The notes under the pieces were generated by a model. That model made no database searches. It was given only the letters and a program-made list of their open reading frames with translations, and had not been told where the DNA came from. This document shows positions 21,769 to 34,831 of a DNA stretch of 64,000 nt, one piece after another. The stretch comes from Nepenthes gracilis (Eukaryota > Streptophyta > Magnoliopsida > Caryophyllales > Nepenthaceae): NCBI GenBank assembly GCA_033239525.1, contig BSYO01000019.1:3601087-3665086 (forward strand), written 5' to 3'. Each line of letters begins with the position of its first letter. Positions within the stretch are counted from its first letter, which is position 1. Both the position numbers and the translations under genes were made by a program.

Positions 21769-22666
21769 AACCTTGTAGGATTAATGTGATGATTGTTAAA
21801 TGTTAGGTTGTCACTTTCCTTAAGGGTTTGAGTAAATTGGTTTATTTTCTTGGCTTCAAGGACCGAATAGAATAGTTTAGAATGATCTTTAACCGTCATA
21901 GATTATCATGTTATTATGCTGATAATTATGATTTTTGTCAAGTCTAACATGTTACTTGGGTAATTATAATTAGGTTTTGTTCCTTTAAGTGTGACTAAAT
22001 TTTTATTCTTGTTTAATAATTATTGTTTATTGCCTATTTGTAAACTCGGTCATGACACGGTACTTGTTTATTACACATATTTTGATAAATAAATGGTTTT
22101 ACTATGTTACTTCATAATCATATTTATTAATAGTTTTACGTAATGTTATTTTAAGTTAGCGTGTCAATATAAAACACATATAATTATTTCGTGTTATAAA
22201 TAATCCCATACATTAATGCTAATTTACCAAATATGTTCAAATTGAGAACTTACAAAATTTATGAAAAATCATTTCTTTCCATCGATACTCATTGTGAACA
22301 TTAATTTGAGATTTATACATATTACTAAATTATTTAATTTAAGTTTTTTAGTGCTATTAAAATCTAAAAGATACATTTTTTTTAAATAAAAACTAGACAT
22401 TATAAGCTTTCTATGAATATATTACACCAAAAATTTAAATTTATAATTTATTATAAATATATTTGTCATCATTGAAATAATTAAATCAATTTAGAACTAA
22501 GAATAACATGAACCATAGATACAAATCCATACCCTCTTAAAAACACAAGATGTAGATAACTAATTCTTTGGAAATTAGTTAGACATCTCAATTTTTTCAA
22601 TAATTCTCCTAAGACATCTTTGATGGAGTTAAAAATGTAAAAATAAGAAATAATGATCATTTTAAA
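21769..22666. other. AT-rich spacer between Tat element and O-methyltransferase segment
   Basis: This is the continuation of the sequence interrupted by the Tat element. No gene, RNA or recognised repeat was found. It ends where homology with the right edge of the window begins. Confidence 0.6.
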
Positions 22667-23300
22667 GATATATGAGAGGCATAATAACAATAGCACAAAA
22701 GACAACATAATAGGAGAATACAGATCAGTATAGAGATAATATCAGTATCTAAAATTTAAAGATGTGAAAAAATATAAGAGGTGAAAAACAAGCAGTTATC
22801 TATCATCGATGGTGAATGCATAACATTTAATTTTTTTAATATTATTTCAAATTGTTAATGACTTACATATGAAATTTAACGAACAAATTAAACCATCCAG
22901 CCAACAAAATAAATTTGCTCGCTTTCTTATTCAATCCTTGAAAATTCAAACATAATATAAAATTAATTTAGTAGAATTTAATTCTTCTTTAGAAATTCCA
23001 TGACTTTCATATGATAAGCAGAACAAACTACTTTGAAACCTTGAAATCCCGCTCCTTTGGCAAAGCCCTCAAACTCATCCTTCGACCGCTCTTTTCCGCC
23101 GGGGTGGTGAGCCATCATGTGCGTGTCCATGTGAAAGAGTACCTTGGCTGTAGCAGTGCCTTCTGGCGTTGTTGGAAGGATAAACTCGCACACTATGACC
23201 TTCCCGTAGTCGGGAAGAGATGCATAACAGTTGCCCAATAATTTCATGCAGTGTTCATCGCTCCAATCATGGAATATCCCCTACCGAAATTCATTTCTCG
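22667..23300. repeat. Segmental duplication, copy 1 (partner 63363-64000)
   Basis: From about 22667 the sequence matches 63363 onward at a constant offset of 40,696 bp, with only scattered substitutions and no indel up to the right window edge. The shared part covers the 3' flank and last exon of the O-methyltransferase. Upstream of 22667 and 63363 the sequences are unrelated, so this is a sharp duplication boundary. Both copies have the same orientation. Confidence 0.9.
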
Positions 23301-26300
23301 CTATTAGTATGTTTGGTCAGTCAAATAAAATAGAATGAGAACAAAATATATACTATCAAGAATTAAATATTATATTATTTAATATATATCAAAAAATAGT
23401 AAATAATAGCAACAGTTAGGAGTGCCACAGGTAGGGGCAAAGGATGGCAACCCAAGTAAGTCTATATGGACATGTTTGTCTCTAAAGTTCAATAATAAAT
23501 AATATTATCTTATATTTATATTGGTTGTTCTAATTTCTGTTATAATAGATACTAAATTTGGTCATAAAATTATTAAAAAATATTGTTGTTATTTTTGCTA
23601 AATTATATCTAAATGGACATTTATTTTTGCTCTTTCTTTCTTTATATAGGTCACTAAATTAGCAAATATATTGCAAATAATAATGAGAAATGCCATAGAA
23701 ATTCAAACTCACCATCATAAATATGGCATCACCTTTGGGAATACTAACGAACATATCTCCTCCAATATGTTGAACACCTATATATATCAAAAATACAATT
23801 GATCTCATGATTTATATCTGTTATAAGATGAAGTGAAGGAATATTAAATGAGTGAAGGAATAACCTCCTCCATATAAATGGGAAGATTTTATTCTCCTTT
23901 CTAAACATCATCAAAGACAAAATCTTGTAGAATGAGACTAGTGACTAGATGGGTTCCATGCCTTTTCTTAAAATTGCCACTATTTCAAATAAAATAAACC
24001 TGACTTTATAACTCAAAAATATTTAATAATTAATTAGAAGCAATATTTGTATATTTTTTCTAGGTTAAAATTTGAGTTACTCTTTCTAAATAAAAAATTA
24101 TAGCATACCAGGAAAAGGTGGAGAGTCTTTGATGACATGAGGCAAGTCGAAGTTGATACCCTTAATTGTAGGATACTTAGAGACGATCATAGTAAGGGTA
24201 GTTCCAATCCCTCCGCCTACATCAACTAATGAGGACACACCCTCAAATCCCTTGTAAGCCTGAAGGATTTTATTCATTATAAGGGTTGCGTGATTGGACA
24301 TGCCATTGTTGAAGATCTTATTGAACCTGAGATCCTTTCCATTGTACTCAAATGCCGTCATTCCATGTGCCTTGTTGAATGGAATCCCACCTTGAAGAAC
24401 AGCTTCTTCTATGTGCTGCCTGTAGTCAATAATTACATTTCATGAGTCGTAATGCCAATGTTTTACACTTCTTATAGATATTCCATAGATATCATTTAGT
24501 TATCTTAAAAATAATCATAGATAATATGATGTCTATTAATCTAACTATTTTTTGTATGAATCTATTATATATTATAAATATGACACCATGTTATTAAAAA
24601 TGGAGCTAAATATTAGAATTATGTTACTTATAATGACTTCTAGATATTGACTTAGAATCTAAACAGCAAAAAATCTAAACTTATCTAGAAAAAAAGACAA
24701 ATGATTAATATATGACCTTATTATAACAATTTCAAGTCATTAAATTACTATCTTAATAATGTAATGTTAAAGTACGATCTAAACCTTCTTCAGATTTTAT
24801 AGTATAATAGTGTAATGTTAATAGTGCAATATATTTCTATGTTGTATGTATCAATTAGAAAGTGGGTTAAGGAATTGATGAGTTCTGCCTTTCAATAGGG
24901 CTAAGGTCAGGTGAAAGGTTTGCCTATTTTCATTTGTTATAATATTTGTTGAAAAAATATTTCTAATTTTCATTATGATATAAGCATTCTAGTAAAAGAT
25001 ACACAAAAAAAACTTAAATTATAATATCAAAAAATAATTTAAAATAATATATATTTTTAAAAAATATAACATTAAATTAAGTAAATTAATTAAATTAAAT
25101 TGGTAAATATATTGTCAAAAACCTATTTAATGGGAGATAAGACATTACTATTGTGACATTTATTCTCAACATTGAGCCACTTCTATACTACCACGTGTCA
25201 TTTTGAGCTTCATGTACCAAAGCTCCATTTGTTTGCTAAGAATAACTTACTAAAAATAGTCTTTATTTTTACCGTGTTTGACTGATAAAAAATATTTTTT
25301 TAAATATTTTATAGCATAAGAAAAATAGAGAAAAATAAGCCAATAAAAATATTTTTTAATTAAAAGAAAAATAATCCTTCAATTTAAAACAATGACTTTT
25401 ATTTTTTAAAATAATTTTTTTTTTTAAAATTAATCAACTACTCAATAATAAGTATAAATATTTATTATTAAAAATTTTATTTAAAGTTAATATCATTATA
25501 ACTCATGTATTAACTTGTTGGCAGTCATCAGCCAATAATGTCTTAGGCTGCCACCGTTAGTCAGAAACCAACGTCAGCCATTATTAATGATTGACTGACA
25601 TGTGACAACTCAAACCTACTATTAGTCTCCAACTGTTGATGTCCACAACCTTGTCATCCGTTATCGGAGATGATGCCTCTGGGCATCATTGTTGTTTGTC
25701 AACCTATATAATTAAACATAAGCTTACTGTCTATTGACGCTTTAACTATTGTTGCATATGAATCTTAAATTCTTAAATATGTGTATCAATATGTTTCGGA
25801 TTTTATAAAGTTATTCCTGTAAGCTTTATATTCAAAATAAATTGATGAAAATATATTATTTTTATTTATTTTTTGACATTTATATATGATAATTTATTAC
25901 ATGTTCCTAAATAAATATATTAAAGTTTTAACATATTTCTAAATTACATAGATGAATTCTTGCATATTCATATTTTAATGCATGACACAAAATTGAAGAA
26001 ATTAGAAAGGAAAGTTTGCACAAATTTTGTAATAAATTTTTTTTCTCCAGTATGAGAAAATATAAAAAAATTATTCGTATTTGAATAGAGTTTTCTTTTC
26101 GATTAAGTATTAATTATTGTAGAAAATTGATAAAATATATTCAGATATATCCTAATATATTATTAGTAAAAATCAAATGTCAAATCTATTATTTGTGAGT
26201 TAAAAATGACATTTGACCTCATCTACAGAGTTATATATATGACGACCCATCTATAGGTCTTAAATAATAGCATATGACATTTAGTTATGTAGAAATAATT

Positions 26301-29300
26301 ATAGCCTAAACTTCAATTCATCCTCCTTGTTAATGAGGTCATTACTAGTCATTAGCCCATTTGTTTTTGTGCATTAGTATAATTTAAATATATTTTACAT
26401 ATTTGTACAGTTAGACATATTTAATATTAAAATAACAAATTTTAATATAATTATGTGGAATTGGCATAATAGGGTAGCCCATTTATCGTGAATTTGGGTG
26501 ATATGGCCGGAATATATAAGTTGGCTTGTTGGTATGCTAATAAGACGATAAGTTTAGTAAGTATTCAAGTTCGAGGCTTTTGGGTGATTGCTTGATTGTG
26601 TTACCTAGGTTGATAGTAATCTAGAGATTTTGGACCCTATTTTAGTTGTATCGATATCCTTAGGATTTTTCTTAGGTTCATAACTGTCAAGTAACCTATG
26701 AATCTAATATAAATCAATGAGGGTAAGTTGCAAGAGGATTTTTAATATCCTGGTAAATGATTAATCAAAGTAGCGTAGTAGAAGCATGTGAACCATTGCC
26801 TAAGAAATTTTGGAATGAGGTTAAGGTTCCAATGGAAGATCATTCTCGAAATGTAGGAGGTTTCAAGGTGAGAGCCTAATTAGTTCATTTGAGATTTTGT
26901 ATTAAGCTGGAGAGGTAATCAATAATTAGGCTTACCTTTGAATTTGGGTAATTATCGTGATGTTGCCCATATACCGATAAATATGGAGGTAGGTTTATGA
27001 TCAGGTTTAACCGTTGTGGGAGATTAGGGATTCATTTTATAGTGAGGTTTCAATCTCAATTTTAGATAAGAGTCATTAGACATTGAGGATCAGGATGATT
27101 CGAATGGTTAAGTTCGCTAGAAATAATTGTCTCTCCAAGAAAGTAATTTGGGAGTACGTACGGAAAATCTGGAAGATCTATCCCTCTATTGTTAAGTTTT
27201 TGAGGTTTGTTAAATTTTAAAAACAAAATTTTTATAAGTGGGGGAGAGTTGTAAGGTATTAGTTTCCGGAATATGGTAATTATGTGTAGTTAAATTAAAA
27301 TAAATGAATCGAATCCCTAGATCACAGAAGAAATTAGATCGAGAGGCCCAAATGCTCGGAATTGGCAAAATGGGGAATTGGCATTGTTAACCTTGAAAAG
27401 TTGATCCATAAAAGAGATTCGAGTTTTATATTATGATAATCGCGACTTATTAAGCTAATATAATCAAAATTAGGGTCCAAGGATATAAAATATTGAGTTA
27501 GAATAGTCAAAACGGGTCCCGAATAGCGCGTGCGCGAAGTAGGCTCGCTGCAGGCATAACCCGCGCCCTCTATGGGCTCGAGCCCCCTAGTGAGTGCCAA
27601 TTCCAGCGTGTTGGAGCCCAAGGTGCGCTCGAGTGCCAGTCCGCATAAAAGCTGCTTTGGGCTTTTAACCGTTGTTACAACGCGGTTTTAGGGGAGAAGG
27701 AAAGTAGAGGGTTTGAGTAGAGAAAGAGAGGCAGGGAGAAGAGAGAGAAAGGAGCAAATGAAGGCTCTTGGGTTCAATTCCGACTTAGAGCTAATTGGAG
27801 AAATCGTAGATCGGGTCAAAGCATGTGCATCCATACCCTTTTTTCATTCTCTTTGATTTTCGTTCGATTCCTTTCAGGTATTATTATCTCGATACCCGAC
27901 CCATGTATATATAGGTGATGCCCAGGGTTTGATTGTGCATATATATGAATTTTATGTCCAAATTATTGGATTTTGACCGATTTCTGCACTAAAACCCTAA
28001 CCACACGCTCGAGTGGTTTCAACTTCCAATTTTTAGGGCTTTTGTATAAATTGGGTTTAGAATATCATTAACCATGTCCTATATAAGTTAATTACTCGAT
28101 TGGGTATCCAATTTGGTAGTTTTATGTGTATTTTTGTTCGTCGGAATCTTAGGATGTGCCTGGACCTCATTTAAGCATTTATTTTAAATTTTATACATAA
28201 ATTGGATGGAGATTATGATTACCCACATCTTGAATTTAGTAATTTACCAATTGGATGCCCAAATTTTTGAGAATCGTCCGTATGCACAACCAGGTATTGT
28301 TCATGCTCGGGTACTGTTTACCTAAGCCTCTTTGGTAAATTTTACATAATCCTCACATTATTTAATTGTTATTTAAGTTGCATATATTTACATGTATTTA
28401 ATTATTTACTCCGAAAAATATATTCATTAATCAATTGTGAAGAAAATGTTATCAGAAGCCTCTAAGATTATAATTGTCTCTCAACGATAAGAATTTTTAT
28501 TCATCCATATGTTTATGATATTCGTATATACAAATTAAGTCATAAGAAGATTTAAATCTGAAAAAAAAAGATACAAATTATTCCAGTATTTAGAGGAAAA
28601 TTTCACAATTGGTTATATGATGGATTTATTTTAGCAGATGGAGATATTGTGATGAAAGAAGTACGATGGAACTTCCCTCAAAAGAATATGAAATCATAAA
28701 ACTAGAAATACAGATTTATTTTACAGAGGGTAATATCCTTAGGTATACCATTAGTATGACAGTGAAGGCTCAAGGATTGTCCTAGCCGTATATTGTAGCC
28801 GGTGATACTTTTAGTAAGCCTTAGGATATTATTGTAGAAGAACGAGGATAGCCTCTGGGCCCTGAGGGACATGGGGGTATATGTGTATGACCCGTCTATA
28901 GGCATGATTGTAGATGGCTGGGTCGATAATAGGAGGTTCGCCCTTAAATGATGTGGATGACATGACCCTCTCATCATTCTCTTGCACATTTAGCTAGTAA
29001 GCTTACTGGTCCTGATCCGTAAATATAAGTAATTATATATAATTTATATCCCAAATAGAATAAAGATAAAACGTGAAAAGTTAATTGTGTTCCAAAAGTA
29101 TATTTGATCACTTCTTATATTTATGCATCATCGTCATACTCGTATATCCCTCTTCTGCTTTATTTTACTTATATTGTTTATCGTCTTGATTATATGACAC
29201 TTGTTGAGCTTTTGACTCACCATTACTTCTCTTTATTTCAAGATTAGCACAAATCTGTTATACCCGATGGGACAGTGTAGAGATTTGAATAGACTAAGCT

Positions 29301-29789
29301 CTGGTTTTGGAAAATCATATAGAAGACTTCTAATCTGTAACTTTATATATGTCATGAAAAAATTGTATATATTTATATTTCTTTTGGGAATCTAAATGTA
29401 TATTGTACATATAGTAGATGATTAAATAGTTTGATTTCAGCTGTGTTTGGATTTATTATACTTCTGTAGGTTATTGTGGTTTGTAACAGGTACCTAGTGG
29501 CATCCCTCTTTGGCCAATATTGTGTTTAGATACACAGTATTGGAGCCACGGATAACATATGGCAGATAGATCCTCTGAGGAGTTGTTGTTGTGCTGTGTG
29601 GTTTGTGAGTTGTTATTGTATGTTGTCGGATGTTGGAGTTTGATATTGATGAATCTTTGGTATTGTTGAGGCTATATATTTGATGTACAGGATTATTATA
29701 CAGGTTCTGTATTTGGTTAACATTCGTATTACAGTTGAAACTCCTTCAGATTTTCGGTTAAAAATATGGTACTTCACATACTCGTTTTG

Positions 29790-29821
<32 letters not shown>

Positions 29822-31683
29822 ACACTTGTTGAGTATTTGACTCACCATTTTATTATTTTTTGATCCTTTTCAAAATAGAGGACTATAGATATCTTACACG
29901 GAACTCAGACACGGACACTGATATAGATTTTATTTATATTTTATGAGTATTAGTTTCATTGTTAGATTGCATTTGTATTAGATATGTTTTGGTATTGAAG
30001 GGAAGATGGATAAATTGATATTAGCATATTTTAATGCTACAGAGTCAATGCTTGGATTATTTTGTTATTGTAGCATTTGGGTTACTTTGGATCGATGGTA
30101 TGGTTTGTGTTATTTGATTGTCACTATTTTTTACGGACATTTTGAGTAGGATGTTCACATTTTGTTATCTAAATAGATAGTTTCGAGCGCTCTTATAATA
30201 ATTAATATTATTACCTATTATTATTATCACTTTTGGGGTTGTGTGGATATTTTGTCAAATCTGAACCGGATTTGGGTATCGTGTTTGGATATCTTCATTT
30301 TAGAATTTTATTTTGTGGATCATAATTATTATTAATTGTTATTAATATTGACTTTTGGTCTGGGTTCTTGACAACTTTTTTTATATTCTATGTTCAACCC
30401 TTGCATTCGCCTTCATCATTCATCCCAAGGTCTCCTCCATCACAGTGGGGATGGGATGGGGAAGGGAGAATGACCAGGAAGGAGAGGGTTAGGTAAAGGA
30501 GGAGATCGAAGAAATTAGGGTTTGTTAAATTTAGAGATTTTTAGAGAGGAGTTTCTCTCTCTAGAAAGTCGGAATTTCTCTAATTGAGGACACATTTTAA
30601 TATTTAAAACATGGCAAACTTAAAAGATTGAAAGACATACTATATTTATCTATGCAAAAATTCATTCCATTTATAGATGTAACTAATTTCTATTTCGATG
30701 TTTTCCAAAAGTAACAAATGCACTCATTATCTAGATAACGACAATTGAAAATTATATTTATTATAAGGTAGATTGTTTCATATTAATTGTGTAAAGAGAT
30801 AATATCTCACTTATAATTAATAAGGATTCTTGCTCTGGCTGATATATTTTTCAAGGACAAAATCATATGGATTAAGGCTAAAAATCAATCTCTCATACCT
30901 TCTCTCATAATGGACAATATTTCAAAAGGAAATAAGCTTCAACTTAAAACTCAATAATATTAAAAAAACATATGCTTCATTTTAGTGTTCAAATGGATTC
31001 TATATAAAGAGTTTTATAAAGATGTGATTTTTTTTAAAAAATAGACTATGCTTCTACCATTTTCTATTATCTTATAGTGTTTTCTAGCATTATATCCATA
31101 TTATTGCACAAATCAAAATATACTAATTGAATTTTTTGATAGTATAAAAGTAATATTAAAATAAAAATTACAGAAAATTTTTAAGGGATAATATAATATT
31201 TTAATTTATAATAAAATGACAGAATATGAGAGAGTAAATGAAAGAAGTATTAGTATATAATTACCAGCTCTCTAAGCGAACCCTATCTTGAAACATAAGA
31301 CACAAGGCAGCTAACGAGACGCCGTCTTCATTCTTCGTCAAGAACTTAGAAACAGGTGTAAGCCGGTAGAGCCGCTCGGCACGGCCGTTCGATAGCATTC
31401 GAAGGGAGCAAGCGAGAATGGAGTAGCTGGCCAGGAGGCGTAGCATACGGTCTAACATCACAGAGGCATTTGGATTGCAGGTAGGCAGCTCGGCAACGAT
31501 CTCCGCTGGCGACAAGTATGCCTCCGGGCCAGCTCTCTTTATTATCTCGAGCACATCAAGCTCAATGACGGCCTTTAGAACCATTGTTGGCACCGACCCA
31601 GTTACAAGTGCCATAGCATATGAGAATAGCTCCTCTTCTTCCTCTATCACGCTCAATTTTGTCTCTCCTGCCGCTGAATCCAT
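22978..31683 (-). CDS. COMT-type SAM-dependent O-methyltransferase, 4 exons, 365 aa
   Basis: The enzyme transfers a methyl group from S-adenosylmethionine to a phenolic hydroxyl in the cytosol. Exons (minus strand) are 31683-31265, 24419-24109, 23777-23713 and 23280-22978. All introns are GT...AG, with phases 2, 1 and 0. The joined CDS is 1,098 nt and open, 365 codons, exactly the length of typical caffeic acid OMTs, so residue numbers match alfalfa COMT. The dimerisation domain is in exon 1. The SAM loop is LVDVGGGIG (about 205-213). Catalytic His269 ([10 protein letters not shown]), Glu297 (VIVCEF) and Glu329 (GGKER) are all present. Acceptor-pocket positions differ from COMT: 131 is Phe (Asn), 136 Arg (Leu), 166 Asn (His), 316 Met (Ile), 319 His (Ile), 324 His (Asn). 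The family is certain. The substrate is not, and a lignin-type COMT role is unlikely. Intron 1 is 6,845 bp and holds a chromovirus remnant. Confidence 0.93.
26480..27249 (+). pseudogene. pol: 3' end of a chromovirus (Tekay/Del-like) internal region with PPT
   Basis: Heavily decayed. Just before the LTR one frame reads VKFARNN...VIWEYVRK...IYPSI (about 27110-27190), which fits the end of the chromodomain tail of Tekay-type pol. AAGTGGGGGAGAG (about 27235-27248) is the polypurine tract. Further upstream (26480-27100) no frame could be followed with confidence, and the 5' limit of the remnant is uncertain. Confidence 0.5.
27250..30373 (+). repeat. Chromovirus LTR (about 3.1 kb) inside OMT intron 1
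   Basis: It starts TGTAAGGTATTAG directly after the polypurine tract and appears to end at TCTTGACA (30373). CTCGAG palindromes at 27577 and 27628 precede a GCATAAAAGC TATA-like box (27642) and a purine-rich leader, as in the other LTRs of this family in the window. The phrase ACTTGTTGAG...TTGACTCACCAT occurs twice inside, at about 29200 and 29823, suggesting an internal duplication. Confidence 0.65.
29791..29817. repeat. (AT)n microsatellite
   Basis: An uninterrupted run of about 13 AT dinucleotides lies inside the intron LTR, immediately before the second copy of the ACTTGTTGAG phrase. Confidence 0.9.
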
Positions 31684-33026
31684 ATTAGTTTGGTGGTGGA
31701 GGTGGTGATGTAGGAGCAGGAGGTGGTGGTGGTCTGGGATGAGAATAAATTTTTAGTGGTGGAAACTGCCTTATATGGTGTGGTTGTTCCTAGGGGTGGA
31801 CAAATTTTTTTTTCCAATGATATAAATAAATCATATTAACCAACTTCATTTTTTTATTTAATTGTTATTTAATAACTTAAATCAAATTAAACTAATACAG
31901 CATAACACAAATATATATATATATATATATATATCACTGAAAAAATTATTCTGAAAAATCAGATATTGACTTAGAAATCATAAATTTATATTCAAATTTT
32001 GCCTATATCAAACTAAACTCAATTTTTGTCAAAACTAACCTATAGATTAATCAACTCATTTATTAATAAATTAATTTAATAAAAAATTTAAATTATAGTA
32101 GACAATTTAAATACGAATTGTTTTTCAGTTCACGTTTAATTCACATTGAATTGATTGGTGTTCAACTTTTAAGTTATTCCTCCTCCAACGCTGAAAAAAT
32201 AGCAGCCTTGCATAGCATATAGCTACGGGCCCACCACTTTCTGTGTCTGCTTTTGACGTTTCAAGCAAACACCATTACGAGAAAATTAATACTATCACCT
32301 AATTCACCATATTTGCAATAGACTGGAAGAAGTACAGGAATAAAATTTATTTTTTAAATATTTATATTATCTATTTTAAATAATTAATTAAAATTTAATT
32401 AATTTTTTTTTAAAATAAAAATTAGTTAAAATAAATTATTTTAAAATATTAAATTATAATTATCTATTTAAAAATATATAATTGATATTAAAAGAATAAT
32501 TGCATCTATTTTCTTAAGAGATTGAGCTCCTGTCAATTTATTTGGAGTGCTAAGTCTCTTAAAATAAGTTTACTTTTGAGAGAAGAATCAACGGAAAAAT
32601 TTTAAAAATAGTTAAAATTAAATTAAATTTTTAATGTTGGTTAAATTTCTAAAAATAAATATAAAAAATTATTTAAATTTTTATAAAAAAGAGTATATAT
32701 ATCGAATTGAATACATAAAGATAGAGTTCAAATCAAAGTACTTGCATGGATACTATATGCAAGACTCATATACAAGATTTTATATTTTTAATAAATATTC
32801 TTATACATAAATATAACATCTCAAAACAATTATCTATATTCACAAAAGAAAAAATTTTTAAATAATAATAAAATTGAGAAAAATTCTAAAACATCTTATA
32901 AAAATGAAATGTATGCACGAATAACCTAAGTGAGGTAAGTAAAGTAACATATATGTATATTAAATCTGTAAAACATGAGCAAAACTAAATGAAAATTGAA
33001 ATCAATTAAAGATAGGGTTTAGGAAT
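31684..33026. other. O-methyltransferase 5' leader and upstream region
   Basis: The leader (31684-31745) is rich in CCACC repeats when read in gene direction. Further upstream is AT-rich with an (AT)n run at 31911-31934 and no recognised gene. Its upstream limit is the chromovirus LTR at 33027, so about 1.3 kb of non-LTR promoter sequence remains. Confidence 0.6.
31769..31778 (-). promoter_or_regulatory. TATA box of O-methyltransferase (also a CArG box)
   Basis: In gene direction the sequence is CCATATAAGG, about 90 bp upstream of the ATG at 31683. It is a good TATA box and also an exact CC(A/T)6GG CArG consensus, the MADS-domain binding site. Which role applies cannot be told from sequence. 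Confidence 0.65.
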
Positions 33027-34831
33027 TGTGAGGTTCCGGATTTTAAAATATAATAATTAGGAGATAATTAAATTAAGATAATTAATATTAGGCTTAAGTA
33101 TATGTAAAAAATTAGTATCAGAATCGAAATGAGGGATCGGGAGGCCCAGCTGCTCGGTGGTGCCCGAGGCACGCCCAGGGTATGTTCGGGTAGAATGCTC
33201 GCGCCCAAGGCACTCTCGAGTGCACCCGAGGTGCGAGTAGGCAAAACCGTCGCGCTCGATGAACGCTCGAGCACTGCCTTTCATTGGCCTTGGCGTTTAA
33301 TATATGCTCGACTAGCGCTCGAGCGCCAATCTGATTATTAAAGCACGTCGGGATTTTTCATGTGTTATTTCTAACGGTCTAGAGAGAGAGAGAGCACAAA
33401 GTGGAAGAGAGAGAAGGAGCAAACTAAGGTGCCTGAGTTCAAATCCAACCTCGAGCTAGTTAAAAAGGTCGTAGATCAAGTCAAGGCAAGTGCACTCATA
33501 CCATTTTCTCTCGTTTCTTTGCATGTTCGTTTTGTTTTCTTCAAGTATCTATGTTGTGATACCTAATTAAGTTTATATTATATTAAACTCATAACTTGAG
33601 TATGTAAATATTTTGATTTCAAGTCCAATTTGTGAGTTTTGTGCGGTTTTCGCAACTGAAAACCCTAACCCACGCCCCTCTTCGACTTTGTCCAATTCCC
33701 TTGTAATTTATACATGATTTGACCTTAAAATCTTGAAACCCTAGCTTTATGGACATGGGTACTTCGAAAAGTTGGTATTTATATACACATATTTTATATA
33801 TGCTAATTTTACGTATTTTAAAAATATTGTGAATGTGAATAGTGATGTTTAACTGCATGTACATTAAATATATTATCTTATATAAGCTCGAAAAATTATG
33901 TTATATACATTTGTGAATGAAATTGTTATCTAAAAACTCTAAAGTTACGTTTGTCTCATGGAAATAAGAAATTTTTACATGTTCCAAGCTTTATATTAAT
34001 TTATGCATATAGTTGAAAGCATGTGATGGCATAAATTTATAAAAAATTGATTATCTGTATCCGTTTCAAAGAATTATGAAAGTATGTAAAGTAACTGAAG
34101 GGAACTCCATAATTTGATATGCTTTATGATTCGTTCTTTAGAGAGTGAGAATTTTTGTATAAGTTTATAGTAAAACCTTCCTTTATGAATAAGTAACTAA
34201 GAATCTGGATCAATGATTTATATTTCATAGGGTAGTATTCTATAATATGCCTTAGTGGTGGTGTATATGTATATGTTATTTGTTATCTGGCCAAATATAT
34301 CTAGTGAAAGGTATACCGTCCGCCATGGGACGTTAAATTCAAGGTTCGTGGTTAATGCCTTAGAATGTCTGGGGACATATGCATTCCTTTCTTCTATTTA
34401 TTTGTACCGTTAGTTGGTAAGACCTACTGGCTTTGATCCGTCAAGTAAGGAAGTTATGCATATTTTGGAATCCAAAGGAAGAATAAGTAAAATGGAAAAG
34501 ATAAATGATCTCCGAAAATATATTTTTTTCACATTTCTTGTTTTATGCATCTTCATTATACTTTTATATCTTTCCTCTACTTAAATTTGCATATAGTATT
34601 TATTGTCTTTCATTACATTGTACTTATTGAGCATTGGACTCACTCTTACTACCTTCTTTCCTCTAGATGAGTACACCCTTATACCCGATGAGACTGAATA
34701 GAGCTTAGGAGTCGACTAGGTTGCAGATTTTGATGGAGGAGCTTTTGGACTTAGTTTTGTGATTTTCTATGAGATGGAGTATTTTGTATTATAATGAGAT
34801 GGTTATGTATATTGATATACGTGTATGATAT
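33027..34831 (+). repeat. Chromovirus LTR, plus orientation, 3'-truncated
   Basis: It starts TGTGAGGTTCCGG. It contains three CTCGAG palindromes (about 33212, 33268, 33318), then a purine-rich leader and the phrases GTAAGACCTACTGGCTTTGATCC and TATACCCGATGAG found in the sibling LTRs. It is cut at 34831 by the truncated Sirevirus LTR. Confidence 0.65.

Larger units (their letters stand above)
24420..31264 (-). other. First intron of the O-methyltransferase gene (6,845 bp)
   Basis: It is bounded by GTAATT (31264 side) and a CTACAG acceptor (24420 side). The part near exon 2 (24420-26480) and the part near exon 1 (30374-31264) are AT-rich, with no recognised gene. The middle is a chromovirus 3' end and LTR in the orientation opposite to the gene. 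Introns 2 (24108-23778) and 3 (23712-23281) are short and unremarkable. Confidence 0.85.

Noticed and set aside
31475..31708. 77-codon plus-strand frame opposite O-methyltransferase exon 1
   Set aside because: It is a shadow of a well-supported exon.
33057..33341. Three overlapping 68-75 codon frames
   Set aside because: They fall in the CTCGAG-rich part of a chromovirus LTR and have no coding features.
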